Under the pieces are notes generated by a model. It saw nothing but the letters and a program-made list of their open reading frames with translations. It was not told where the DNA came from and did not search any database. The position numbers and the translations under genes are program-made. 7,795 bases of DNA, taken from Gammaproteobacteria bacterium (GTDB taxonomy: Bacteria; Pseudomonadota; Gammaproteobacteria; GCA-001735895). This document shows positions 1-6,487 of the stretch, piece after piece. The stretch is taken from contig JAPUFZ010000311.1 of assembly GCA_027293245.1 (NCBI GenBank), forward strand, positions 1-7,795, read 5' to 3'. Each line of letters starts with the position of its first letter. Position 1 is the first letter of the stretch.

Positions 1-141
1 GCCGCGGCGCGAGCAATGCTCGATACCACCGAATTGAATGCGCGTGAAATCGTTGAGAAAGGCCTACAGATCGCCGGACAAATTTGCATTTATACCAACC
101 TGAATCATAGTTTCGAAGAAATTAACTACGGCAAGAAATGA
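1..141 (+). CDS. hslV: ATP-dependent protease proteolytic subunit HslV, C-terminal end (5' truncated)
   Basis: The reading frame is open from base 1 and gives the last 46 residues of a protein, ending at TGA 139-141. It follows the C-terminus of E. coli HslV closely: [12 protein letters not shown], then [13 protein letters not shown], then ICIYTN, then a short variable tail ending NYGKK. HslV is the N-terminal-threonine peptidase of the HslVU (ClpQY) complex. It forms a double hexameric ring in the cytoplasm and degrades misfolded and regulatory proteins fed to it by HslU. The catalytic threonine and most of the fold lie outside the window, so activity cannot be judged here. The stop overlaps the hslU start (ATGA, 138-141), which suggests translational coupling and balanced production of the two subunits. 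Identity is secure; only the 5' part is missing. Confidence 0.95.
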   Translation, partial: AAARAMLDTTELNAREIVEKGLQIAGQICIYTNLNHSFEEINYGKK

Positions 142-1490
142 TCGTGGACAATAAATATATTACCCAGTCTCACATGACACCGCGTGAAATCACGCAAGAA
201 CTCGACAACCATATCATCGGCCAGGACCAGGCCAAGCGCGCGGTTGCGATTGCCCTGCGCAATCGCTGGCGGCGTCAGCAGGTAAACGAGGAACTGCGGA
301 ACGAAATCACACCCAAGAATATATTGATGATGGGCCCTACCGGAGTGGGTAAAACCGAAATAGCGCGCCGACTGGCGCGACTGGCGGACGCGCCTTTCAT
401 TAAAGTTGAAGCGACTAAGTTTACTGAAGTTGGCTATGTCGGTCGCGATGTTGAGTCGATCATCCGCGATCTTGTCGATGTTTCGGTAAACGCCATGCGC
501 GCAGCCGAGGTCAGCCGGGTACGCCACCGCGCCGAGGATGCGGCGGAAGAAAAAGTGCTCGATGCGCTCCTGCCGCGGCCCAGTGAATGTCACGAGGAAG
601 CTGATAGTAGTGCCGCCAATACGCGCCAAAAATTTCGCAAGATGCTGCGCGAGGGCAAACTCAATGACAAGGAGATCGAAGTCGACCTGCAAATACCGTC
701 GCTTGGGGTGGAGATCATGGCACCACCGGGTATGGAAGACATGACCAATCAGCTCCAGGGTTTGTTTCAGAACCTGGGTAGCCAGAAAACCAGGACCCGC
801 AAGCTACGCGTCGAAGAAGCATTGAAATTGTTGACCGATCAGGAAGCGGCGAAAATGATCAATGAAGATGAATTAAAACTGGCTGCGCTGGAAAATGCCG
901 AGCAAAACGGTATCGTCTTTATCGATGAAATCGACAAGGTAACAAGACGCCAGGAAACCAGTGGTGCAGATGTGTCTCGCGAAGGAGTGCAACGTGATTT
1001 ACTACCACTGGTCGAGGGTTGCACCGTTTCTACCAGAGCCGGCATGATCAAAACCGATCATATCCTGTTTATTGCTTCGGGCGCATTTCACCTGTCTAAA
1101 CCCAGTGACCTGATACCCGAATTACAGGGCCGTTTACCGATACGGGTAGAATTGTCGGCACTTAGCGTACAGGATTTCATCCGCATTCTACGGGAACCCA
1201 ACGCTTCACTCACCGAGCAATATACCGCGTTGATGGAAACCGAAGGGATCAAGCTGACTTTCACCGATGATGGATTGGCCCGCATTGCCGAGGTGGCCTG
1301 GCAGGTTAACGAAAAACAGGAAAATATCGGCGCCCGGCGTCTGCATACGGTGATGGAGCGGTTGCTCGAAAGCGTCAGCTTCGACGCCTCGGATATGCCG
1401 GATCAAACCATAAATATCGATGCCGACTATGTTAATGAGCACCTCGGTGAACTGTCTCTGGAAGAAGATCTGAGTCAGTACATTCTTTAA
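138..1490 (+). CDS. hslU: ATP-dependent protease ATPase subunit HslU
   Basis: This 450-residue protein matches E. coli HslU (443 residues) along its whole length. HslU is the AAA+ unfoldase ring that docks on HslV, unfolds substrates and threads them into the peptidase chamber. Visible motifs are Walker A GPTGVGKT at 66-73, the pore loop GYVG at 99-102, an intermediate (I) domain at roughly 110-245, Walker B IVFIDEID at 259-266, the arginine-finger region GRLPIRVEL at 331-339, and sensor-2 GARR at 398-401. The C-terminal tail EDLSQYIL (443-450) is the segment that in this family inserts into HslV pockets and activates it. The start at 138 overlaps the hslV stop by four bases. It adds 12 residues before the conserved MTPRE, against 3 in E. 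coli. An internal ATG at 174 would begin exactly at MTPRE but has no ribosome binding site, so I keep 138 with moderate certainty. Confidence 0.97.
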   Translation: MIVDNKYITQSHMTPREITQELDNHIIGQDQAKRAVAIALRNRWRRQQVNEELRNEITPKNILMMGPTGVGKTEIARRLARLADAPFIKVEATKFTEVGYVGRDVESIIRDLVDVSVNAMRAAEVSRVRHRAEDAAEEKVLDALLPRPSECHEEADSSAANTRQKFRKMLREGKLNDKEIEVDLQIPSLGVEIMAPPGMEDMTNQLQGLFQNLGSQKTRTRKLRVEEALKLLTDQEAAKMINEDELKLAALENAEQNGIVFIDEIDKVTRRQETSGADVSREGVQRDLLPLVEGCTVSTRAGMIKTDHILFIASGAFHLSKPSDLIPELQGRLPIRVELSALSVQDFIRILREPNASLTEQYTALMETEGIKLTFTDDGLARIAEVAWQVNEKQENIGARRLHTVMERLLESVSFDASDMPDQTINIDADYVNEHLGELSLEEDLSQYIL

Positions 1491-1495
1491 AGGAG
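1489..1495 (+). promoter_or_regulatory. Strong Shine-Dalgarno site of the DUF971 gene
   Basis: AAAGGAG lies 8 bases before the ATG at 1504 and overlaps the TAA stop of hslU (1488-1490). It is the best ribosome binding site in the window and fixes the downstream start. The tight spacing suggests that the DUF971 gene is read on the hslVU transcript. Confidence 0.8.
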
Positions 1496-1503
1496 TACCA
1501 ACC

Positions 1504-1866
1504 ATGCCCAGCATCCGACCGACCGGCGTTAATTTCCATAAAGTCTCACATGTACTAGAACTCAGCTTCGAGGACGGATCAAATTTCAAATTGCCTACCG
1601 AGTACTTGCGAGTTTATTCACCATCCGCTGAAGTGCAGGGCCATGGTCCCGGGCAGGAAGTGCTACAGATTGGCAAGCAGGATGTCAATATCTCGCGTAT
1701 CGAACCGGTCGGGCACTATGCTCTGTGCCTGGTTTTTGATGATAACCACGACACCGGAATTTACAGCTGGGAGTATCTTCACGAACTTTGCGTAGATTAC
1801 GACCTGAAATGGCAAGCCTATCTCGATCGTCTGGCAGTAGCCGGATACGAGCGTAAAACGGACTAG
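1504..1866 (+). CDS. DUF971 / gamma-butyrobetaine hydroxylase-like N-terminal domain protein
   Basis: A 120-residue, single-domain protein of the DUF971 (GBBH-like_N) family. Recognisable blocks are the strand pair LELSFEDGSNFKLP (18-31), LRVYSPSAEVQGHGPG (35-50), IEPVGHYAL (66-74) and FDDNHDTGIYSWEYL (78-92). There is no dioxygenase domain, so this is not a carnitine-synthesis hydroxylase. In eukaryotes the domain sits at the N-terminus of gamma-butyrobetaine hydroxylase, where it binds zinc through cysteines and a histidine. Here only C75 and C96 are present and no clustered cysteine motif is seen. Related domains also occur at the C-terminus of the iron-sulfur cluster carrier HCF101/Mrp-type proteins, which makes a link to Fe-S handling possible but unproven. 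The start is set by AAAGGAG eight bases upstream. A gene of this family right after hslU is common in gammaproteobacteria. Family assignment is firm; function is unknown. Confidence 0.9.
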   Translation: MPSIRPTGVNFHKVSHVLELSFEDGSNFKLPTEYLRVYSPSAEVQGHGPGQEVLQIGKQDVNISRIEPVGHYALCLVFDDNHDTGIYSWEYLHELCVDYDLKWQAYLDRLAVAGYERKTD

Positions 1867-1876
1867 CACGCATCTA

Positions 1877-1905
1877 CTGACCGACTGGCGTACATCTGCT
1901 ATGGT
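1877..1905 (+). promoter_or_regulatory. Candidate sigma-70 promoter for ubiE
   Basis: In the 68-base gap before ubiE, CTGACC (1877-1882) is followed after 17 bases by TATGGT (1900-1905), preceded by an extended -10 TG (TGC at 1897-1899). Each hexamer matches consensus at four of six positions. Transcription would begin near 1912, leaving a leader of about 23 bases before the GTG start. This is inference from pattern only. Read-through from hslVU is equally possible, since no terminator is visible. Confidence 0.3.
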
Positions 1906-1934
1906 TCACCTGTTAACCATTCAGTGATCAGTCA

Positions 1935-2687
1935 GTGCAAAAAGATTCCACCACCCATTTTGGTTTCGACCAGATTCCCGCCTCCAAAAAGCAGGCGCGC
2001 GTCGGCAAGGTTTTTGATTCGGTCGCTACTAACTATGATTTGATGAACGATGTCATGTCGTTCGGCATACACCGTCTGTGGAAGAAGTTTACGCTTGAAC
2101 TTTGCGGCCTGCGAGCGGGGCATAAAGTACTTGACCTGGCCGGCGGTACGGGTGATCTCGCCATTAAGCAGGCGGCACTGGTAGGTGAAACAGGGCAGGT
2201 TTATCTTGCCGATATCAATGCCGCAATGTTGCAACAAGGGCGTGATCGGGTGATTGACAAAGGCCTGGTCAATCGTATTGAAACCATCCAGTGCGACGCC
2301 GAGATCCTGCCTTTTAAAGATAATAGTTTTGACTGCATTACCATCGCATTCGGATTACGCAATATTACCGACAAGAATAAAGCGCTCAGCTCGATGCGCC
2401 GCATCCTGAAACCAGGCGGGCGTCTGTGCGTACTGGAGTTTTCGAAACCAACTTGCCAGCCGCTGGAAAAAGCCTACGACTTTTACTCGTTCAACATACT
2501 GCCGCGACTGGGCGAATGGATCGCTCATGATCGTGCCAGTTATCAGTACCTGGCAGAATCGATTCGCATGCATCCAGACCAGCAGACATTGAAAACCCTG
2601 ATGATCGAAGCAGCCGGTTTCGATGAAGTCGACGTGTATAACCTGTCCGGCGGCATCGTTGCATTGCACCGAGCCTTCAAGTATTGA
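1935..2687 (+). CDS. ubiE: Ubiquinone/menaquinone biosynthesis C-methyltransferase UbiE
   Basis: A 250-residue class I SAM-dependent methyltransferase matching E. coli UbiE (251 residues) from end to end. In ubiquinone synthesis UbiE carries out the C-methylation of the benzoquinol ring; in organisms that make menaquinone it also methylates demethylmenaquinol. Both UbiE signatures are visible: [16 protein letters not shown] (34-49) and [15 protein letters not shown] (156-170). The SAM-binding motif I is [11 protein letters not shown] (65-75). Further family blocks are DAEILPF (121-127), FGLRNITDK (139-147), [13 protein letters not shown] (208-220) and the C-terminal [11 protein letters not shown]. 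The start is GTG: an in-frame TAA at 1914-1916 rules out a longer form, and the next residues reproduce the family N-terminus (THFGF). No clear Shine-Dalgarno sequence precedes it, so expression may be modest. It heads a block with ubiJ and ubiB, as in many gammaproteobacteria. Confidence 0.97.
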   Translation: MQKDSTTHFGFDQIPASKKQARVGKVFDSVATNYDLMNDVMSFGIHRLWKKFTLELCGLRAGHKVLDLAGGTGDLAIKQAALVGETGQVYLADINAAMLQQGRDRVIDKGLVNRIETIQCDAEILPFKDNSFDCITIAFGLRNITDKNKALSSMRRILKPGGRLCVLEFSKPTCQPLEKAYDFYSFNILPRLGEWIAHDRASYQYLAESIRMHPDQQTLKTLMIEAAGFDEVDVYNLSGGIVALHRAFKY

Positions 2688-2743
2688 GCCATGACGATGA
2701 ATATTGTTAGCTGTACACACCTGATTTAGCAAAATCCCTTTAT

Positions 2744-3385
2744 ATGCTCACTGAAATTACCCGTACCCTGCTTGCTTTTACCGAAATCGGGGGGAATCGG
2801 CTGCTGGCGATGGACGCCCGGGTACCAGGGCGCTGCAGTGAATTACAGGGATGCTGTATCAAAATTCATGTGACTGACCTGGACCTTAAATTGTATTGCC
2901 ACCCCGGCAACTGGGGCATCCGATTAAGCCTGGATGAACCAGCGAAGGCCATCGATGCGACTATCTCGGGCCGATTAATGGCGCTGATTAACCTCGCAAC
3001 CCAGCAAGACAAACTTTCAACCTCGATTCAGGAAGGCGTTAGTATTAACGGCAATGCTGCCGTGGCCCAGCAAATGCAGAAAATATTTACCGAACTCGAT
3101 TTAGACTGGGAAGAAGCGCTCTCGCACTATACCGGAGATGTACTGGCTTACCGCATTCATCGGCAGGTTCGTAAGACAGGTGACTGGCTGCGGGCGAGCG
3201 CGATCTCGCTATCGCAGACCAGTAGCGAATTCCTGCGCGAAGAAATCCGGCTGACTCCAACCCAGGTTGAGTTCGAGCGCTTTCAACAGCAGGCCACGAC
3301 GCTCAGGCAGGATGTCGAACGTGCCGAGACACGCCTACGCCACCTGATACAAAGCCTGGCAAAGGAATCTCCGAACGATTCATGA
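2744..3385 (+). CDS. ubiJ: Ubiquinone biosynthesis accessory factor UbiJ (SCP2 domain protein)
   Basis: A 213-residue protein with the layout of E. coli UbiJ (201 residues). An N-terminal SCP2 (sterol carrier protein 2-like) lipid-binding domain covers about residues 15-115. A conserved block runs from SINGNAAVAQQMQKIFTELD into EEALSHYTGDVLAYRI (100-138). A charged, heptad-like helical tail (about 172-207) could form a coiled coil. In E. coli, UbiJ acts with UbiK and the hydroxylases as part of a soluble Ubi complex, where its SCP2 domain binds the hydrophobic quinone intermediates. The sequence is much less conserved than its neighbours, as is usual for UbiJ, so position between ubiE and ubiB is important support. 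ATG 2744 has no good ribosome binding site. The 56-base gap from ubiE holds nothing I can assign. The stop overlaps the ubiB start (ATGA, 3382-3385). Residues C31, C37, C38 and C52 make the N-terminal half cysteine-rich, with no recognised motif. Confidence 0.9.
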   Translation: MLTEITRTLLAFTEIGGNRLLAMDARVPGRCSELQGCCIKIHVTDLDLKLYCHPGNWGIRLSLDEPAKAIDATISGRLMALINLATQQDKLSTSIQEGVSINGNAAVAQQMQKIFTELDLDWEEALSHYTGDVLAYRIHRQVRKTGDWLRASAISLSQTSSEFLREEIRLTPTQVEFERFQQQATTLRQDVERAETRLRHLIQSLAKESPNDS

Positions 3386-5049
3386 AAACTCTTTTTCGAC
3401 TCGTCGTGATTAATTTCACCCTGGCCCGCTACGGGCTGGATGAAATTATATTGTCGATTCATTTCTTCCGGCCGCTGTGGTTGCTGGGCTTGATCAATCC
3501 GTTCAACTGGTTTCGCAGTAAAGCCCGGTCAAAGGCGGTAAGACTTCGTCTTTGTATTGAATCGCTCGGGCCCATTTTCATCAAATTTGGGCAAATGCTG
3601 TCAACCCGGCGAGACCTGTTGCCAGATGACATCGTCGACGAGCTGGAAAAATTGCTCGACCAGGTGCCACCCTTCCCGTTAGATCAGGCTCGTAGCATCG
3701 TCGAGCAACAGCTCGGCAGTCCGATTGATCAGTTATTCAGTAGTTTCGATGAAAATGTTCTGGCATCCGCATCTATCGCACAGGTTTACAGCGCACAGAT
3801 GCCAACCGGCGAGGACGTAGTGGTTAAAATTGTACGCCCTAATATCGAACAACGCATCAGGCTGGACATCCAGCTGCTGATGGTGCTGGCTCGCCTGGCC
3901 GATCGTTACTGGCAGGAAGCGAAACGCGTGAAGCCGATTCAGATTGTCATGGAATTCGAGAAAACCCTGCTCAATGAACTCGATCTGGTGCGTGAAGCGG
4001 CAAACGCCAGTGAGCTACGGCGCCATTTCGAAGGTTCCAACGACCTCTATGTACCACGGGTTTTCTGGGATTATTGCAAACCCAAAGTTATGGTGATCGA
4101 ACGCATTGAGGGCATTCCTGTATCGAATATCGAACAACTCAAGGCACATAATATCGATCTTGAGGTTCTGGCTCGAAAAGGTGTCGAAATTTTTTTCACC
4201 CAGGTTTATAAAAACAACTTCTTTCATGCCGACATGCACCCGGGCAATATTTTTGTTTCACCCGAGAATCCGGAAGATCCGAAATATATCGCCATCGACT
4301 TTGGCATCATGGGTTCATTATCGAGACAGGACCAACGCTACCTGGCAGAAAATTTTGTTGCTTTTTTCAATCGCGACTATGCTCGTGTGGCCGAGTTACA
4401 TGTCGACTCCGGCTGGGTAGACCGTGACACCCGTATCGACGAATTTGAAGCCGCGATACGAACAGTTTGTGAACCCATGTTCCAACGACCACTGTCTGAG
4501 ATATCCTTTGGTCAATTATTGATGCGCCTGTTTCAGACCGCACGCGAATTTAACATGGAAATTCAGCCTCAGTTACTTTTGCTGGAAAAGACGCTTTTAC
4601 ATATCGAGGGACTGGGACGCCAGCTTTACCCGCAGCTAGACCTGTGGGATACCGCCAAACCATTCCTCGAACGTTGGCTAAGTGAGCAAATGGGAGTGCG
4701 CGCACTGGTCAAGGGTTTGAAGAAAAACCTGCCGTACATTGCCGAGAATCTGCCCGACCTGCCACAACTCACTTTCAAGGCGCTCCATAAAATTGCCAAC
4801 GATGAATTACAAATTGAATGGAAGTCGAAACAAGTTGAGTCGCTGGAAAAAGAAATTCGACGCGCCAATCGACGCAGCATTCGTGCGATCATCGGCGCCA
4901 GTTTTGTGATCAGTGGCAGTATTATTGTAGGCCTCGATGGGCTGGCGCCGATTATGATTGGCCGCGGCCAGTTTGTAATGCCATTGATGAGCTGGCTGTT
5001 TCTGCTGCCGGGTATTTACCTGCTATTAAGCAGCCCGGGTGAAGACTAG
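3382..5049 (+). CDS. ubiB: Ubiquinone biosynthesis regulatory protein kinase UbiB
   Basis: A 555-residue member of the UbiB/ABC1/ADCK atypical kinase family, close to E. coli UbiB in length. It is required for ubiquinone synthesis, probably as an ATPase helping membrane-buried quinone precursors reach the soluble enzymes; its exact substrate is unsettled. Visible family features in order: the diagnostic KFGQ (KxGQ) at 68-71 followed by RRDLLPDD, the alanine-rich loop ASASIAQV (128-135) that replaces the usual kinase glycine-rich loop, the ATP-contacting lysine K149 in VVVKI, the catalytic-loop block HADMHPGN (282-289), and the metal-binding AIDFG (304-308). Two hydrophobic segments near the C-terminus (about 502-520 and 532-550) should anchor it in the inner membrane. 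The start overlaps the ubiJ stop, implying translational coupling. Its stop shares the bases CTAG (5046-5049) with the stop of the convergent minus-strand gene, so no terminator fits between them. Confidence 0.97.
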   Translation: MKTLFRLVVINFTLARYGLDEIILSIHFFRPLWLLGLINPFNWFRSKARSKAVRLRLCIESLGPIFIKFGQMLSTRRDLLPDDIVDELEKLLDQVPPFPLDQARSIVEQQLGSPIDQLFSSFDENVLASASIAQVYSAQMPTGEDVVVKIVRPNIEQRIRLDIQLLMVLARLADRYWQEAKRVKPIQIVMEFEKTLLNELDLVREAANASELRRHFEGSNDLYVPRVFWDYCKPKVMVIERIEGIPVSNIEQLKAHNIDLEVLARKGVEIFFTQVYKNNFFHADMHPGNIFVSPENPEDPKYIAIDFGIMGSLSRQDQRYLAENFVAFFNRDYARVAELHVDSGWVDRDTRIDEFEAAIRTVCEPMFQRPLSEISFGQLLMRLFQTAREFNMEIQPQLLLLEKTLLHIEGLGRQLYPQLDLWDTAKPFLERWLSEQMGVRALVKGLKKNLPYIAENLPDLPQLTFKALHKIANDELQIEWKSKQVESLEKEIRRANRRSIRAIIGASFVISGSIIVGLDGLAPIMIGRGQFVMPLMSWLFLLPGIYLLLSSPGED

Positions 5050-5789
5050 CAGGAATCTGGGGTTAAATTCGGATTCAGGCGCCTGCCATGCTTATAACCT
5101 TTCCAGTAGGTAGCTTTAACCTCTTCCTGGTATTCTTCCGGCACACTTTCTACAAACGCATTGTAATCACGGGTAAAGACTTTATCTCCATCACATATTT
5201 TTCGCTTATAGGCCAGTTGCCCGCTGAGTTCAGCGACGCGCAAATGACGTAGCCTGGGCTCGTCTACTGCTTCTTCCTCGACCACCTCTTCGACTACTGC
5301 CTGCTCTTCCGGTGACTTGTCCTCGCCGACGTCGACGAGCGCTACTACTTCACTTTCGACGCGGGATCTCGACTGTGTCAGACGTTTACATTCATCATCC
5401 GAGAGCAATACGGTATCGAATTTGCTTTTATCAAACCCTTCCTGGAAGGCATCACGCATCGAGTTACGGCTTTGTTCAGGCATTTTCTGTACTCGTTGAG
5501 TAAATTCCGCCAGCACTTCAGCCTCCCCACACTGTAACCTGGAATAACTCAGGGTACCGAGGGTTCTCGACAGATTGACAACTGCCGCTGTTGCATTTTC
5601 TATGCGAAGGGGATCAAATATGTCGTCTTCGGCGGCCCTATCCGGGTCTTGCAGGACAATTTCAGCAATCGCCTTGTCAATAATTTGTAAAATTGAATTG
5701 AGCCCCTGATCGCGTAATTCGGCATGGCTCGAAAATGACAGTGCCGATAAAGCGCACAGGGTGATCAGCGCAGACTTAATGCTACTCAT
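5046..5789 (-). CDS. Putative periplasmic protein with two repeated cysteine-pair units and an acidic linker
   Basis: I do not recognise this 247-residue protein. It begins with a typical Sec signal peptide: positive N-terminus, hydrophobic core LITLCALSALSF, probable cleavage after SHA at residue 23. The mature part then has a helical-looking N-terminal segment (24-77), repeat A (78-134), an acidic Glu/Val-rich linker (about 145-178) and repeat B (190-247), which ends exactly at the C-terminal Cys. The repeats share G78/G190, L80/L192, Y82/Y194, R84/R196, C87/C199, V100/V213, P104/P217, E105/E218, G118/G231, L129/L242, D132/D245 and C134/C247, with a single one-residue gap. Each unit probably closes one disulfide in the periplasm. 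The start at 5789 has a GGA eight bases upstream and puts the signal peptide at the N-terminus; the frame stays open upstream to 5987, but that stretch lies inside ubiC. No catalytic motif is seen. Function is unknown; adjacency to ubi genes alone does not assign it to ubiquinone synthesis. Confidence 0.8.
   Translation of the reverse strand: MSSIKSALITLCALSALSFSSHAELRDQGLNSILQIIDKAIAEIVLQDPDRAAEDDIFDPLRIENATAAVVNLSRTLGTLSYSRLQCGEAEVLAEFTQRVQKMPEQSRNSMRDAFQEGFDKSKFDTVLLSDDECKRLTQSRSRVESEVVALVDVGEDKSPEEQAVVEEVVEEEAVDEPRLRHLRVAELSGQLAYKRKICDGDKVFTRDYNAFVESVPEEYQEEVKATYWKGYKHGRRLNPNLTPDSC
5049..5222 (-). repeat. Protein-level repeat B (residues 190-247 of the periplasmic protein)
   Basis: This is the second copy of the unit, aligned to repeat A with one extra residue between C199 and Y209. 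From P217 onward the spacing is identical: P to G is 14 and G to the final Cys is 16 in both copies. About 12 of 57 columns are identical, with further conservative pairs (F/Y three times, R/K, M/V, S/T). The unit ends at the last residue of the protein. Confidence 0.7.
5388..5558 (-). repeat. Protein-level repeat A (residues 78-134 of the periplasmic protein)
   Basis: This is the first copy of a ~57-residue unit: G, L, Y, R, then C87, an aromatic at F96, PE at 104-105, G118 followed by an aromatic, L129, D132 and C134. It is recognisable only in the protein; the DNA copies are diverged. C87 and C134 are 47 residues apart, against 48 for the pair in repeat B. Confidence 0.7.
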
Positions 5790-5810
5790 GCGTATTCCAG
5801 CTATTTTGTA

Positions 5811-5864
5811 TTGACTCATTAGATCATGTCTTATGTTTTTCATCCACCATACTAATATAGTCAA
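5811..5864. promoter_or_regulatory. Imperfect inverted repeat in the divergent spacer, possible operator or facing promoters
   Basis: The left arm TTGACTCATTAG (5811-5822) is matched by the inverted right arm CTAATATAGTCAA (5852-5864), whose reverse complement is TTGACTATATTAG. Eleven bases pair, and the centre differs by C versus AT. TTGACT resembles a -35 box on each strand, so the arms could be facing -35 elements for ubiC and the periplasmic protein gene. The matching -10 boxes are poor: on the + strand, TATGTT (5832-5837) after 15 bases is the best. TATAGT (5856-5861) is another possible -10 for ubiC if translation begins at 5935. The arms are far apart for a dimer site, so this stays tentative. 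Confidence 0.25.
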
Positions 5865-6483
5865 AAATTCGCTTTTTGCGCTACGCATTAATTTCGAGGA
5901 TAATGGCTTTACCTTATTTCCCGATGTATTTTTCTTGAAACACCCCGGCACTTCCTCCTGGTTCAGGCCTAGTGACATATATTCCAAAAAACTCGATCCT
6001 GAAGTCGTTTCATGGCTTCATGATCAGGGTTCTCTAACCCGGCGTTTAATGGAATTTTGCCCTCGCCAATTCTCGGTGCGTGTGCTCAGCCAACAATGGG
6101 TTAAGCCCGAAATTGACGAAGCTAGATTATTAAATATTCCTCACCGCCAACTAGCACTACTGAGACAGGTGCAATTGTTATGCGGTGAGACTGTCTGCGT
6201 ATACGCGCGCTCGGTCATTCCTTTGAAAACCCTGAAAGGCAGACACCGCCGATTACAGTTCCTCGGAGATCGCCCTCTGGGGGCCTATTTATTTTCAAAC
6301 CCGGGGTTACGCCGGACCAGACAACAGCTGGCTAGCATAGCCCATAAGGACGCTTTATTCGAAATCGCAATGTCGGGTAGTGATCTTAACTGTGAGAAAA
6401 TATGGGGCAGGCGCTCATTGTTCAGCATCGATGACAAGCCGTTATTGGTGAGTGAATTTTTCTTGCCGGCTTTGTTCGAATAA
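5833..6483 (+). CDS. ubiC: Chorismate lyase (chorismate--pyruvate lyase) UbiC
   Basis: UbiC splits chorismate into 4-hydroxybenzoate and pyruvate in the cytoplasm, the first committed step of ubiquinone synthesis. Counting from ATG 5833 (216 residues), the family landmarks are LDPEVVSWL (54-62), the active-site arginine R111 (E. coli Arg76), SVIPLKTL (127-134), RPLGAYLF (147-154), WGRRS (191-195) and E208 in SEFFLPA (E. coli Glu155). Between LRR (159-161) and WGRRS it carries about 16 residues more than E. coli UbiC. The first 34 residues (Phe-rich, from MFFIHH) have no counterpart in E. coli. A TTG at 5935 would give 182 residues starting MKHPG, close to the E. coli start MSHPA, so the true start may be 5935. 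Neither start has a clear ribosome binding site. ubiA, the usual partner of ubiC, is not adjacent; rimO follows after 4 bases, probably cotranscribed. Identity is firm, the start is not. Confidence 0.88.
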   Translation: MFFIHHTNIVKNSLFALRINFEDNGFTLFPDVFFLKHPGTSSWFRPSDIYSKKLDPEVVSWLHDQGSLTRRLMEFCPRQFSVRVLSQQWVKPEIDEARLLNIPHRQLALLRQVQLLCGETVCVYARSVIPLKTLKGRHRRLQFLGDRPLGAYLFSNPGLRRTRQQLASIAHKDALFEIAMSGSDLNCEKIWGRRSLFSIDDKPLLVSEFFLPALFE

Positions 6484-6487
6484 ACTT

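Noticed and set aside
126..692. 188-codon minus-strand open frame opposite hslU
   Set aside because: It lies wholly over the well-conserved hslU coding region, has no recognisable protein features, and is best explained as an antisense shadow.
1921..1937. Direct repeat TCAGTG-ATCAG-TCAGTG at the ubiE start
   Set aside because: Only six bases are repeated and the second copy includes the GTG start codon. This is too short to claim as an operator.
2691..2729. Twelve-codon mini-ORF (MTMNIVSCTHLI) between ubiE and ubiJ
   Set aside because: It has no ribosome binding site and no repeated regulatory codons, and short open frames of this size arise by chance. It is not a convincing leader peptide.
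2355..2732. 125-codon minus-strand open frame across the end of ubiE
   Set aside because: It mirrors the conserved UbiE frame and has no known motifs or plausible start signals.
2688..2743. Possible promoter TTGTTA-17-TAGCAA before ubiJ
   Set aside because: The -10 match is only three of six positions with no extended element. ubiJ is more simply read from the ubiE transcript.
4106..4420. 104-codon + strand open frame inside ubiB in another frame
   Set aside because: It sits over the catalytic-loop region of UbiB, which is strongly conserved in its own frame. No independent evidence supports it.
5790..5987. N-terminal extension of the minus-strand secreted protein up to ATG 5987
   Set aside because: It would bury the clear signal peptide 66 residues into the protein and run over the ubiC coding region. 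The ATG at 5789 has better spacing to a GGA and a normal signal peptide.
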